DNA of 64,000 bases from positions 1 through 64,000 of the forward strand of contig JALLLT010000080.1 of assembly GCA_025266875.1 (NCBI GenBank), given 5' to 3'. The DNA is from Fennellomyces sp. T-0311 (taxonomy: Eukaryota; Mucoromycota; Mucoromycetes; Mucorales; Lichtheimiaceae). Position 1 is the stretch's first letter. The number at the start of each line of letters is the position of its first letter. The notes below the pieces were generated by a model. That model was not told the DNA's origin. It saw only the letters and a program-made list of their open reading frames with translations, and ran no database searches. Below, one piece after another: positions 1 to 11,263 of this stretch. The position numbers were made by a program, and so were the translations under genes.

Positions 1-3000
1 ATGGATTCAAGTTGCCGAAACTATTTTTTACCGATAACGTCCGAGGAGACAAAGGGTTTCTGCTTGACAATATACCATCACTTAAAAACAATGCAAAGTG
101 TAACGATGTAGCCTTAACCGAACCTGCCACCGACGATCAATTTTTGCAACTTCCCGACGACGTTTCCAGGCACTATATACGGAGTGCAACCGAAGCTGAA
201 GAAGCACTTACCAATGCAATCTTGTGCGATACTGATTCCAAAACCATCGTTATCGGCCTGGACTGTGAGTGGAATTTTAGTCGGTCAGGCCCTCCTGGGA
301 AAGTCGCAATATTACAGTTATCATACAAGGTACGTGTTATTTTTCTTGTTATTTTGCAATGTACGTTTACTAAAACAATATCTGATGTAGAACCAAGTTT
401 TTATTTTGCCACTCCATCAATTCGATATCATTCCACAGTCAGTCAAAACTCTTCTCACATCTGTCAAGGTTCTAAAAGCAGGCCGCAACGTGGGTGGAGA
501 TATGAGCAAGCTGCAACGCGATTACGGGCTGCATTATAAAAAGGAGACGGCGTTAGAGCTCGGCAAATTTTGTCGCAGAAGAGGTTATATTGATCATGGT
601 GGAGCCGCACTGTCCGTGATAGCCGAGTCGGTCCTCGGTGGGAAGCTTAAAAAAGACGATAGGAATACTGATTGGGAAGCACAAACTCTCTCTCAAAGAC
701 AAATTGATTATGCAGCTCTGGACGCGTGGGCGTCGTTGTCTATATACACAAAACTTGCCCCCTTTCGCACGCTTGGTAAAGTTGTACAAAGTCCTCCTCC
801 ACCTGGTGCATTTGTTGCTGTACTTTCTTGCTTCCAGTGGTCACGTCCAATCGCATATGGGGAGATACTGCCGGGTGAAGAACAACAGGTAAATTTATGA
901 ACGTTCTATGTAGCTTTATAAAAAGTTTATGTAATCCACCAACGTATTAATATACTGCTAGGGCGCAATTGACAACAATACGGCATATGTTTCGATAAAT
1001 CATTCTCTGGTTCCCGCTGCTATTCTTGACCCAGATACTCAAAAAACTCTTTCAGACTTCGGTGCACCACCATTTATTGCAAAAATACCTGTATCTATAC
1101 TACGATTCGAGAAAAAATCACTGTGTCAACGACAAGAAGAACAACATCACGAACACCAACAGCAACAGCGATATCAGCAAGATCATGGTACTGAAGAAGC
1201 AAGTCGACAGGAGATGACGATTAGCATTGATGATTTAATGGATACCATACCTGACGGGGTCGAAAGCAATCAGGAATCAGCATCTTCAGCATCATCAAGT
1301 AGAACTAGTGACAACACCAATAGCCAAGGCACCGCAATCATAGCACAATCAGAGGTCTCACAGTACACACCCATGATAGATGATGCACAGCGTAACCAGC
1401 AGCCAAGACATTCGCGCGTTCTCAAAGACATATATCACTTCATGGCCTTAATCAAAGTGCCAAAACGCCACGCTCTTGCCAAGGAATTTTCACAGCAATT
1501 GCGCAATGCAATATTTGTTCCAGATTCGGAAGACAAGAAAAGAGTGGAAGAATACCTGGCAAAAAAGAACTTAACCTGGGCGTATATGCTCAACACAAAT
1601 CCTTCTTGGGTTTTGAGAAGAGTCAAGCGTATAGTGCCGCCGCCAAGCAAACTGGGACCTGTCGTTCAAAATCTTTTCGCCGAATACGGTAATCTGATTT
1701 GCGCCAGAACAGGACGGACACTTTTCGATAACGAAGCACACCACCAAGCGCAAAACATGCTGAAAGCCATTTACGAAGGCCAAATTTCTGATCACCCTGA
1801 TGTACCATTATACTACAAAATCGGGTGCGACAAGAATGCAAATCTTCCGCTTTATCGGTGCAGCCGTGGAATGAATTCTCTCGAAGGAGGAGTTCACCAG
1901 AATATCATTCGTGCTATTGGTTCCAGTGGAGCTGGACCACATTTTGCTGACTGTTTTCTCGCTGAATATCGACTTCGACACAATATAAAGGTGAGTAAAG
2001 ATAACTAGCCTTCTTCTAATTGCTGGTAATTCTAATATGCAACTCAAGGTTGGCACTATGAATCGCTATCAACATCAACATAAAGGACATTACGATCCGT
2101 GGTTGATTGAAACATTGTTATATCTGCGAATGAAACTTGGATTGGTTGGCACCGGTGATGCTATCGTGGAACAGGCGGGTATGCACCTACAAGGCTTCGA
2201 GTTAAAAGACTGTGGGGAGACATTTGGCATCGCAAGGTTTGCGCCTGAGGTGGCTAGAGAGCTTGGGATACCTATGATTTCTGGAGAGGAGCAAGGAAAC
2301 GAACAGCAGAGCATTCATAATACGTCCACATCTCGTCCGCGCGCTATCGACATCAGCATCAACATATTTTTACCATCTGGATCCACAGCAAACCCTTTAG
2401 ACCAGCGATACAAATTCCTTGCCCAACGACAAGGAACAAAACATGCAGTCACTCCAGTTCACACAAAAGAAGAATTTGGAAAGTTCAACGGTATTATACA
2501 TGAAGCAGCCCAGGGATCAATACGTGCATCGGATTGGGTCGAGCTAGCAAAGAAGTGGAATACATCTTTGTCGACGCCAGTAGATGGAACAACGATCTTC
2601 TACAAGTCGCCCGACCACTTAAAAATGCACTACGAACGCTGGAACGAGAAGCGGTTCACAGGAGCCAGTAAAGCGATTAGTAATGGTATATGTAAGGCAA
2701 TGTCTGAACAGCTATCTTCACCAAGCCGAGGATGGCCCGTATTACCTGCTAACACGCCATCACCACCACCATTTGCCCTTCCGTCAACCGATGTAGTCCC
2801 ACAATTAACAACAATATCAGCGATAGAAAGTCCTGCTCCTGCCCCAGCTCCAGCTCCAGAATCAACAGCTACTATGACGAACACATCATCGTCACCAATA
2901 TCGTCTCAATCATCAACGCCTAGATACATGTCTCCTAGAAGAATAGCACCAGCACCGTCTCCATCATCTCCATCACAACCACTGTTTTCCGTCAACGTCC

Positions 3001-3032
3001 AGATACCAAGGAAGCGAGCACGTCGTAAATAA
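1..3032 (+). CDS. Transposase-like protein with internal 3'-5' exonuclease domain, copy 1 (5' partial)
   Basis: The 5' end is cut by the window; the frame is open from base 3. Exons read 1-329, 391-888, 962-1990 and 2049-3032, all with GT-AG introns and continuous phase. Domain order: an FFTDNVRGDK motif at the very start; a complete DEDDy exonuclease with ExoI DxE (GLDCEW), ExoII (GRNVGGDMSKLQRDYG) and ExoIII (YAALD); a Q/S-rich linker; a conserved segment starting RVLKDIYHFM; then CSRGMNSLEGGVHQNII and a YRLRHNIKV...NRYQ block; and a low-complexity P/A/S tail ending in a basic RKRARRK. The exonuclease call (WRN/RNase D fold) is firm. That TDN and SLEGG-H are the second and third DDE acidic motifs is inference. 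A paralogue lies directly downstream in the same orientation. It shares only the intron after RHNIK; the other introns differ between the copies. Likely a domesticated or still mobile element gene. Confidence 0.75.
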
Positions 3033-3270
3033 GATTATCACCAGGACCCTAGCAACGGTTATACATACCCTTGGCTCGATCTTTATCCCTTGTTAAACTA
3101 TTATACCTTCTGTCACCATTCCGTACTACATATTTTACTACCAGTAAAAGTGAAATAAGCGTATTTCCTCACTTGCCGTTCTCAAGGAGCGTTGTTAAGG
3201 TCACATGTCTTCATTTTTTACAAAAAATAAAAAAAATTCTTTTTCTTCCCCAGGAATATTACTAGGGCCT

Positions 3271-3318
3271 TTTATCCGAACTTATGTTTATCCGAATTCA
3301 TCTTTATGCGAATTATCA
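3271..3318. repeat. 16-bp tandem repeat, three units
   Basis: Three consecutive 16-nt units: TTTATCCGAACTTATG, TTTATCCGAATTCATC and TTTATGCGAATTATCA. They are preceded by ACTAGGGCC. Such iterated motifs occur at ends of foldback-type elements, but no matching inverted copy was found nearby. Confidence 0.7.
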
Positions 3319-3797
3319 TGTCAGCCACGACACTCACCATCCTGTGGACATTCTGCATCATTGTATGGATCTACCTCATCTGTAAAAAAAGGACGTTGAC
3401 ATTCAGATGAGCATCATTGTAGACGAATCTTACATGTATTGTTCAAATTACCCAATTTCTGCGTGTCTGAGGTTGGTATCCGCCAGACACGTGCCGTATT
3501 TTATGATGTTTGGAAAGAAAGAAATAGAGGAAACTAAAGAAGTACGTTTATCATGGATAAACCGAGTTTTGGAAGTCTTCTTGGAAATAGAAAGCGAATA
3601 AACTTTATTCTACTTTGTATCACCCCATCTATTTATTCTGTATAAACGTTTTGGAAGTCATCCAATAGATTCATTTTTTGATGATTAAAATTCAAACGAA
3701 TAAACGTTTTTTTTCATGGCGGCAATTATGCAATTAACAGTTGTTTCTTATCAAAAGTTGTTCATGTATCAATAATGCACCTGTAAGGCGTTGCAAA

Positions 3798-3973
3798 GGC
3801 ATTTAATCGTCTATGGAAAGACAGGTGATTGACTATACAGAGACATTCAAAAGTCTTCAGAGAAGCATTCGATGGTCTATAGAAAGACACTAAATGGTCT
3901 TCAAGGAGGCATTCGATAGTCTGCAGAAGGACATTCAACAGTCTCCAGAGAGACGTTCGATGGTCTATAGAAA
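3798..3973. repeat. 22-bp degenerate tandem repeat, eight units
   Basis: Eight back-to-back 22-nt units with no gaps, approximate consensus GACATTCGATGGTCTATAGA plus RA. Units 4 and 8 share nearly all bases (AGCATTCGATGG..., GACGTTCGATGG...). Twenty-two is not a multiple of three, so this is not a coding repeat. Confidence 0.85.
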
Positions 3974-4601
3974 GGCTTTACGCTGTGTTTCGACTGAATT
4001 TTGAGCCGATGAAAAGGTATGCCAGAGCCGATATAAAGACAATCCAAAGGCGTCTCAAAGGTAAGAAAGGAATTCTGGCCTTTGCGAAAGGCTCAAAAGC
4101 CATTCTAGTCATCGTCCGGTGGGGGTCAGCCAAATGTAAAATTTAAGCCATCCTCGGCCCTCCTTTGCCTCCCTTGGCCATCGGGAACTTCTCTGATGTT
4201 GTTGGTTCCTACAAAAAAGCTCTCGTATCTGAAGCCGGCCTTCGAGGAGATGCTCAATTCGTACCGCTTGTATGGCCATCAGCTGCCTGAGATATTTTAT
4301 ACTGACAACGTCACCGGCGACAAAGCTTTCCTGTTGGAGAACATCCCATCTTTAAGGCGAGGATTTGGTGCTTCTGCCTCTGAAACAACGGTGGACCCTC
4401 GTCCTCAGGAAGCCCACTCCGATGACTCTGCATACCTGTCGCTCCCATCTCATGTTACACAGCGTTATATACCATCTGCTGCCGACGCCAATATATACCT
4501 TGACTGCCTTCTTCGCCGTATATACCCTACCGCCGATACCCTCGAAGGATCAGCGATTGCAATTGGATTTGACTGTGAGTGGAATTATGGCCCAACCACT
4601 G

Positions 4602-5309
4602 TGTGATATTCAGCAGTAGTAAAAGACAGGTAAGTGACGAGACTCAAGTAATGACTGATTTATTTCGTATGTTGAATCATCACTTTAAGTAATAAAAGCT
4701 TATTCTCGAGAGTTGGATCATTGACATGGTTGTAAGGCACATGAACTGCTGTGGTAACCAGGGTTATGTGGGTTTCACTAAGATAGGCAAGGTTATTACG
4801 ATGAATGCATGTCAAGACTGTCGTATTCCCGACATACACCATCATCCATGGTTACATGCTTTTCCTTAGTCCTTGTTTATATCCGTTGTTATTGCGACAT
4901 CAACAACCATACAGTTATCGATTGCCTTATTTGCTTGCATGTGCAACCTTGATCCGGCTTTACCGATCATGCAGGGCAACTCCGTTAACTAAGGCTCTGT
5001 ATGACCTTTGGCCTCATTAACATTAGACGGCAAGGTCGTTAGAGACTCGGCGATAACATGGATCTTTGGACTATTAGACAAAAGTATTCATCTTCTCCGT
5101 CCCGACTCATCAGCATTATAAATAGAGAGTAGTTTTCCTCAATAAAACATCATCTTATTTTGGTCTCGTCTTTCGAAAGCCTTTTTCTCATTAAGCGATA
5201 CCACAAAGACAGGGATGTGGCTGTAGATCGGAAAATTAAAGTAACCCGTTGTCAATAAGCAAACAAGGGTAAATGATGCATAAGCCATAAACATGTTGTG
5301 GATACAACA
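4602..5309 (+). mobile_element. Solo LTR, family A (316 bp without the nested LTR), inserted in the copy 2 exonuclease
   Basis: Begins TGTGATATTC and ends GGATACAACA (TG...CA). It is flanked by the perfect 5-bp duplication CACTG (4597-4601 and 5310-5314). A second copy of the same LTR lies inverted at 63383-63694. An AATAAA polyadenylation signal lies near 4690. No internal retrotransposon sequence remains, so it is a solo LTR left by recombination. Confidence 0.9.
4819..5205 (+). mobile_element. Solo LTR, family B (387 bp), nested inside LTR A
   Basis: Starts TGTCGTATTCC and ends GCGATACCACA (TG...CA), with a perfect 5-bp target duplication AAGAC (4814-4818 and 5206-5210). The family A copy at 63 kb lacks it and provides the empty site. 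Promoter-like TATAAATA (5117-5124) and AATAAA (5141-5146) fit LTR U3/R signals. A second family B copy is at 57245-57622. Confidence 0.92.
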
Positions 5310-7896
5310 CACTGGATACACCGGCCCAGGGAAGGTTGCTACTGTTCAAATCGCCTTCGAAGATACCATCACCATCTTACCCTTACACTCTTACGGATCC
5401 GTTCCTGACAAGCTAGCTGAGCTTTTACAAAGCAACCGTGTCATCAAGACTGGTCGCAACGTGGGCGGTGATCTGAAAAAGATCAGAAGGGATTATGGAG
5501 TTTCGTTCGACGAAGGGAGTTATGTGGAGCTTGGGGCATTCAGCAGTGCGCAGAATTTCGTGTCCAGCGGAAATGCCAGTCTGTCTGACATATGTGCTTC
5601 AGTCCTTCATGCAAGACTTGACAAGGATGATCAGATACGAATGAGCGACTGGGAGGCACCTGTGCTCAATCCTGTTCAGCTATACTATGCAGCATTAGAT
5701 GCATCGGCATCACTCAAAGTATACCAGGCGTTGATCGATCATGTAAATACCCAAGAAGGCTGTGATGGCCGCGAAAATACCCAAGGTGGCTCTGTGGACC
5801 ATGAAGATACCCAAGAAGAACATGCTGAGAGTGTGGATGTTCAAGTGCCCAGGATGACAGCATATGAATCGAGCTCTGACGATGATAGCGACACAGCATC
5901 AGAAGTCGAGCATACATTGCAAGAATGTGAAGAACCACCACCACCGCACAGCAGCTCTAATATACCACAATCCCCCGCAACCCGAGTACTTAAGGATCCA
6001 TTCCATCTTATGGCTCAAATCAAAATATCAAGACGTCATGGACTGGGTATGTGCGAAATATAATTATTTAACCTAGGCCAAGAACTAATATAGTAATTTC
6101 CGATATATTAGCAAAAGAGTTCGCACGTCGACTTCGAGACACCATATTTGTTCCAGACGAGACTGACAAGGCCAGAGTTGTTGCATACCTCCAAAGTAAA
6201 AATCTTTCATGGGATCACATGCTTTCGACCAAGCCGGAATGGATGCTACGAGTCAAGCGAAGAATACCCCCTCCCAATGTACTTGTCTCTAGCGTCGAAC
6301 TTCTTTTCAGTGAGCTTGGCCATTTATGCTGTTCAAGAAGCAACCGGCCCCTGTTTGATGATGAAGCATGGCGATAAGCCGAAACCGTACTCAATCCGAT
6401 TCGTCGCGGCGATGTCTCGGACCCGCCAGGCATCTCCTTTTATTTCGAGACTGGGAGAGATGGCAGCCAACTTCCATTATACCGATGTACAAGAGGTACC
6501 AACAGTCTCGAAGGTGGTATCCACATGAACATCGTCCGCAAATATGCCTCCCTTGGTGCAGGTCCTCACTTCACCGATTGCGTCCTGGCCGATTATTGTC
6601 TGCGTCACAACATCCGAGTAAGTAGCCTACTTGATTTTGTAAACATGCATAGTAATGCTTTTTTATGGTGAGGTTGGGGCAAAGAATAGATACCAAAAGA
6701 CTCATCGCGGTCACTACAGCCCATGGTTGACTGAGTCTATCAATATCCTGCGCATCGATTTGGGAATGGATCGATTGGAGCCACGCGTGAATGGTGGCTA
6801 TGGCACTGGACGTGTACTTGCACCTTCAGAGAATGAAACTTTTGGCATAGCCGCTATACCCCCACAAGTGGCAACCAATCTCCACATGCATCCTTTGCTG
6901 CCACAGATCCGCAATGACATCATGATCACAAAGAAAGCACTCCTTGATACCAGTACCAGGTTATCTATACCCAATGGTGCGACAAGCAACCCCAAGTCCG
7001 CCCTATACCATTTTTTATCAACAAAGCAAGCAGTCGTACATCCAGTAGTGCCGATGCATACCAATGCCGAGTATACCCTGTTTGCTACAATGATCAATAA
7101 TCGTATACAAGGCCGACGACTGGATTGGCAGTCGTTTTCTCGTGAATGGAATGACCACGTCAACAGCATCAGCGGCCCAGCAAACATATATTACAAATTA
7201 CCCAAGCAGCTACAAACGTTCTACAAGTCCTGCTGGAATACACGTCGCGTGGCATATGACAGTATTGAAAGCGGCCGTGGTGTTTGTGAAGCTATGCGTG
7301 AACACATGCAGTCTCCAATTCGAGCGTTTCCAGTTGCGCCTGCACAAGTACCTATGCCGCTTGCTATAACAGCACCAATACTCGATGACGGGGAAACTGT
7401 GCAGCCCCAAATCAACAATATACCAACCAACACAATACCTGCCACGCCACGTCGCGTTTTCGCCTTGCGTCCTCGTCCCCCTGCTGCTTCTACACCATCA
7501 ATGCCTCCTGTTCCGCTTATACCATACTTTCGTCCTCTGCATCCCTCTACTGCTCCCATTCCACCAATGGCTCACGCTAGACCTATACCATGCTCTTACC
7601 CTCCTCGTCCCGTTGCAGCCAACTCACCTACTATACCGCTTGCATCTCCTGCTCGATCGATTTCATCTTTGCGTTCTCTTCGTCCGGCTGCTGCGGCTCC
7701 ACCGGTTTTTATACCGTTGTCGGCCACCAATAGCAGCAACGCTAATACGCCAAATTTGACACGCTCGCCCACATTTGATTTATCCGATCTGCCCAGAAAA
7801 CGTACAAAGAGATCAAAGGCAAACACCAATAGCAGTACAAAAACGTGCCCTCATAAACAGATACTTCCATACCCTCCTCCTCCCACACCACAATAG

Positions 7897-8521
7897 ACAC
7901 TTTATATTCTATAATATACCATATTATACTATATATGAATATAAATACTCGAAGATATTTTTGTTGATCGTGTATGACAACTGTTCATTTAGGTCTAACA
8001 GCATAGTACAATAACGAACTGAAAATTCCGAACTTTGAAAGCAATCCACCGATAGATAATTTGTTCTATAAATGAACTCAATAAGAAATGCACCCCTTAT
8101 TTGTTTTCGTTAATCTGAAATGTTGCACTTCTTCTGTCTCATTAATTTATAGAATTGAACCCCTCGCTGTGTCATACTATGCTAGACAGGGTTCTTCACC
8201 AGGTGAATCCTACTAAAAAACAGGGGTGCATACTATCCTTCACGTATGTTTTTTTGTCTCTATCGAAGCTCAATATTTATCTACCTTAACAGAAAGATAT
8301 AGAGCGTATGGAAAGCTATTTTTTTCTTTTATATCCCTTTTACACACTTCCAAAAAAGGAAGAATGCATTCAAACATCCCCTAGGACATGTTATATGGGC
8401 CCTGAAAAATGGCGTTTTGGTGCGTCGCTAGTAACTCCCTTCGTTTGGTGGGTGTGACTGCATTAAAAGAAATTGAGGCCACCAACCTCATTTCACATAA
8501 ATTACACATAAAACGTTTGAC
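7897..8521. other. Intergenic region upstream of SUV3, with an inverted-repeat-bounded segment
   Basis: No coding family seen. The stretch 8088-8231 is bounded by the inverted repeat ATGCACCCCT / AGGGGTGCAT. The remainder is the presumed promoter of the helicase gene. Confidence 0.6.
8088..8231. repeat. 144-bp segment bounded by 10-bp terminal inverted repeats (possible MITE)
   Basis: The left end is ATGCACCCCT followed by a T-rich run; the right end is the exact inverse, AGGGGTGCAT, preceded by an A-run. Inside lies the short palindrome TTCACCAGGTGAA. No clear target-site duplication is visible. Confidence 0.45.
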
Positions 8522-11122
8522 ATGTTGAGTCGCGCGTTATGCATTGCAGCACGATCCAGTGCGTGCCAGAATCCATGGCGTGCGTTATACTCAGTACGTC
8601 ATTTTGCAGCATCAACTCCACGTGTGCGAAAGGAACTCTCGGCTCCACTCAAACTACTGCGATCAGTCAGTGCAAAAGGCAATCGCTCGGACGCTTGGGC
8701 CGAAAGAAGTAAACGATCTCGTATATTCTGTTTCCTTGACATTCGTTGTTTATACTTTTCTTTTAAAAAAATAGTTTTAAAAAATCGACTACGACTATTT
8801 GTCTCCAGTGCAGAAGTACGTCGTCATGCGGCCAGTGTGGGTATTCGAGGCAAACTATTCCAAGAACTGTCAAGACGGTTTGTCCAACTGGCGATGGATG
8901 GAAAAGTTCAAGGCTGTAATGCAAAGGCAGTGAAGGAGGCGTACAACTCGGAAGAAGGTGTTGGTATGTATATTAAGATACATCAAAGTTCAGTGCGGCT
9001 GATGGATAAGGATGAAGCATCCGTTGATCGGTTACTGCTCTCCCACTTCTTTCAATATGCAGTACCAATGCTGCCCAAGAATATCGCCGAAAATATCCAA
9101 TCTCTAAAACAACTAAGTGACTTGCGATATCCCAGTGAATGGTTTCCGGAAGCACGACAAATGCAGAGGTGAAAAAACGATTCCGAACGCGGTTGTTAGA
9201 TATTGACAGAGTCATTGTTGTCGTAGAAATATTATCCTTCATGTTGGACCGACGAACAGCGGAAAAACCTATAATGCACTGAAGCGACTTGCAGAAGCGG
9301 AATCCGGTATCTACTGTGGTCCCCTGCGGCTGTTGGCGCATGAAATCTTCAACAGAATGAACGCGCAAGGCGTAATGTGCAACCTGCTGACTGGTGAAGA
9401 GCGACGGGAAATTTCACCCGATGCGCCTCTGACAAGCTCTACAATCGAAATGGCGAACCTTGCCCGACCTATGGAAGTAGCCGTGATTGATGAAATCCAG
9501 ATGATTGCAGATCCTCTTCGTGGATGGGCATGGACACAGGCACTGTTGGGCTTGAAGGCAAAAGAGATTCATCTTTGCGGTGAAGCTTCGGCAGTTCCAC
9601 TGGTCAAGAGCATTTGCGAGACCCTCAACGAAAAGGTTACGGTCCATGAATATGATCGATTGACGCCGGTCAAAGTGCTGGATCGGTCTCTGGTCAACGA
9701 CTGGAGCAAAATCCGTAAAGGCGACTGTATCGTATCGTTTGCACGTAACTTTATTTTTGAAATCAAGGAGAAAGTGGAAAAAACAACTGGATTACAATGC
9801 GCCGTCGTCTATGGTGGGCTCCCGCCAGGTAATGCCATTCGTACATGCAGTAGGGACCATTGTACTTATTTAAGTACGCAGAAACCCGCGCATTGCAAGC
9901 CCAGTCTTTTAATGACCCAAACAGCAATATCGACGTACTCGTTGCGTCCGATGCAGTTGGTATGGGCCTAAATTTGTAAGGATCCAGCGTACAAAGTATT
10001 AAATCGGTGGCTAACAATGTTACTATACCTTTAGGAATATAAAGCGCGTAGTTTTCTCGACAATCAAGAAGTTCGATGGCATGGAGAATCGTTATATCAG
10101 TATACCGCAATTGAAGCAAATTGGCGGCAGAGCAGGTCGATTTGGTACGACTTACGCTTCTGGTGAAGTTACAACGTATTGCTTATTACAAAAGTACACC
10201 GGCAATTGGTTACTAATTGCAATCCTCTATAGTATGAATCCAGGTGACCTGAATTATGTTAAAGAAGCAATGGCTGCACCCATTGCCTATCTGAAGGTAC
10301 GGTCCGTAATCAATTGAGCGCGAAAGCCTTATTAACAGTTGAAATCGGCGTCAATCAGCTGGCAGGCTTGCAACCAACGGTGGATATTTTTGAAATGTTT
10401 GCACTCCAAATGCCCAACGAACGGTTCTCTGACTTATTGGTAGATCATACACTCGTTTGGAAGCTTGTTGGTATACTGATTGGACACTATAGCAAAAATT
10501 CGAGGATTTTGCGTCACTGGGGGGAACGTACTTTTTATGTAACTTTAAGGATCAAAAGGTAAGTGCGATATTTTTTATCATGATCACTCCCAACTAAACA
10601 GGAGTATCCAAGGTTATTGCCGAGACGATCGAGCATGTGAAACTTGGTTTACGTGACAGATACCAGTTCATTACAGCACCTGTTCCTGTCAAAACCCCTG
10701 CCGCTGTCAATGCGTTCAAGGAAATGGCGGAAATGTATAGCAACATGGAACCTTGTGAACTGAACCAGTTTGCCACTCTACCAAAAAACCCACCCACGAC
10801 TCCTGAAGGCTTGAAGAACTTAGAGAGTACGCATAAAACAATCATGTTGTACATGTGGCTAAGGTAAGCATCGCATATGCTTTTCTTCCAGATGATGCTA
10901 GTCTCTTATTATTATGAAAAAAGTCGTCGCTTTCCGGATTCGTTCATAACGGAGCAGGATGAAGCGGTGGAGTGCAAGACTCGATGTGAACGCCTTATCG
11001 ACGAGGCGTTACGGAACAACTCGTCCATCGGCAAGAAGACGCACCGCCGAACAGCCGCCCATAGCAGGCCTGTGGATGCCAAAACGCGACAAGCTAATAA
11101 TAGTAATAGAGCTCATCGCTAA
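8522..11122 (+). CDS. SUV3: Mitochondrial ATP-dependent RNA helicase SUV3
   Basis: SUV3 is the helicase of the mitochondrial RNA degradosome and unwinds RNA for 3'-5' decay. The start at 8522 gives an Arg/Ala/Ser-rich, acid-poor N-terminus typical of a mitochondrial targeting peptide. Motif I GPTNSGKT lies near residue 190, motif II DEIQM near residue 268, motif [11 protein letters not shown] further on, then the SUV3 C-terminal block ([28 protein letters not shown]). About ten exons: main junctions at 8708/8814, 9168/9227, 9828/9882, 9975/10035, 10175/10233, 10296/10359, 10439/10493 and 10558/10613. A possible tiny intron near 8964-8993 is unresolved. The junction between 10863 and 10905 gives no in-frame GT-AG solution, yet the conserved [12 protein letters not shown] segment resumes after it, so a frameshift or unusual splice is likely there. 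A basic, poorly conserved tail ends at TAA. Confidence 0.9.
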
Positions 11123-11263
11123 GCAATGCATTTGCCTTGTGTACATATCAACCATCTCGGAATTACGTAATCCTAGCATATCTGTATCGAAACATTACTA
11201 ATAAGGCAAACATACACAATTTGTTGTCAGATTCCGCTCCTTGTTAAATACTTTTTTTTCCTA

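Larger units (their letters stand above)
3033..4195. other. Non-coding spacer between the two element copies, with two short tandem repeats
   Basis: No protein family is recognisable on either strand. The spacer holds a 16-bp x3 repeat (3271-3318) and a 22-bp x8 repeat (3798-3973). The N-terminal half expected upstream of copy 2 (anything before its LLVPTKK segment) is not found here, so copy 2 looks 5'-truncated. Confidence 0.6.
4196..7896 (+). pseudogene. Transposase-like protein with internal 3'-5' exonuclease, copy 2, disrupted by nested solo LTRs and a stop codon
   Basis: Paralogue of the gene at 1-3032. Coding blocks: 4196-4601, 5310-6046, 6112-6617 and 6673-7896. It opens with LLVPTKKLSYLKPAFEEML and FYTDNVTGDK, then the exonuclease motifs GFDCEW, GRNVGGDLKKIRRDYG and YAALD, then TRGTNSLEGGIH, CLRHNIR and a long P/A-rich tail ending before TAG. 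Between the ExoI motif and the GPGKVA block lie two nested LTRs (4602-5309). Excising them with one target duplication restores a continuous frame. Independently, a TAA at 6375-6377 interrupts the conserved FDDEAW segment. Two lesions make it a pseudogene. The intron at 6047-6111 is unique to this copy; the one at 6618-6672 matches copy 1. The 5' end is probably truncated. Confidence 0.82.

Noticed and set aside
4602..5309. The interruption in copy 2 read as a long intron
   Set aside because: Its ends are TG...CA with 5-bp target duplications, and the same sequence occurs elsewhere in the window; it is an insertion.
5293..6063. An apparent independent gene starting with ATG at 5293
   Set aside because: The ATG and next codons belong to the end of LTR A; the coding part is the interrupted second half of the copy 2 exonuclease.
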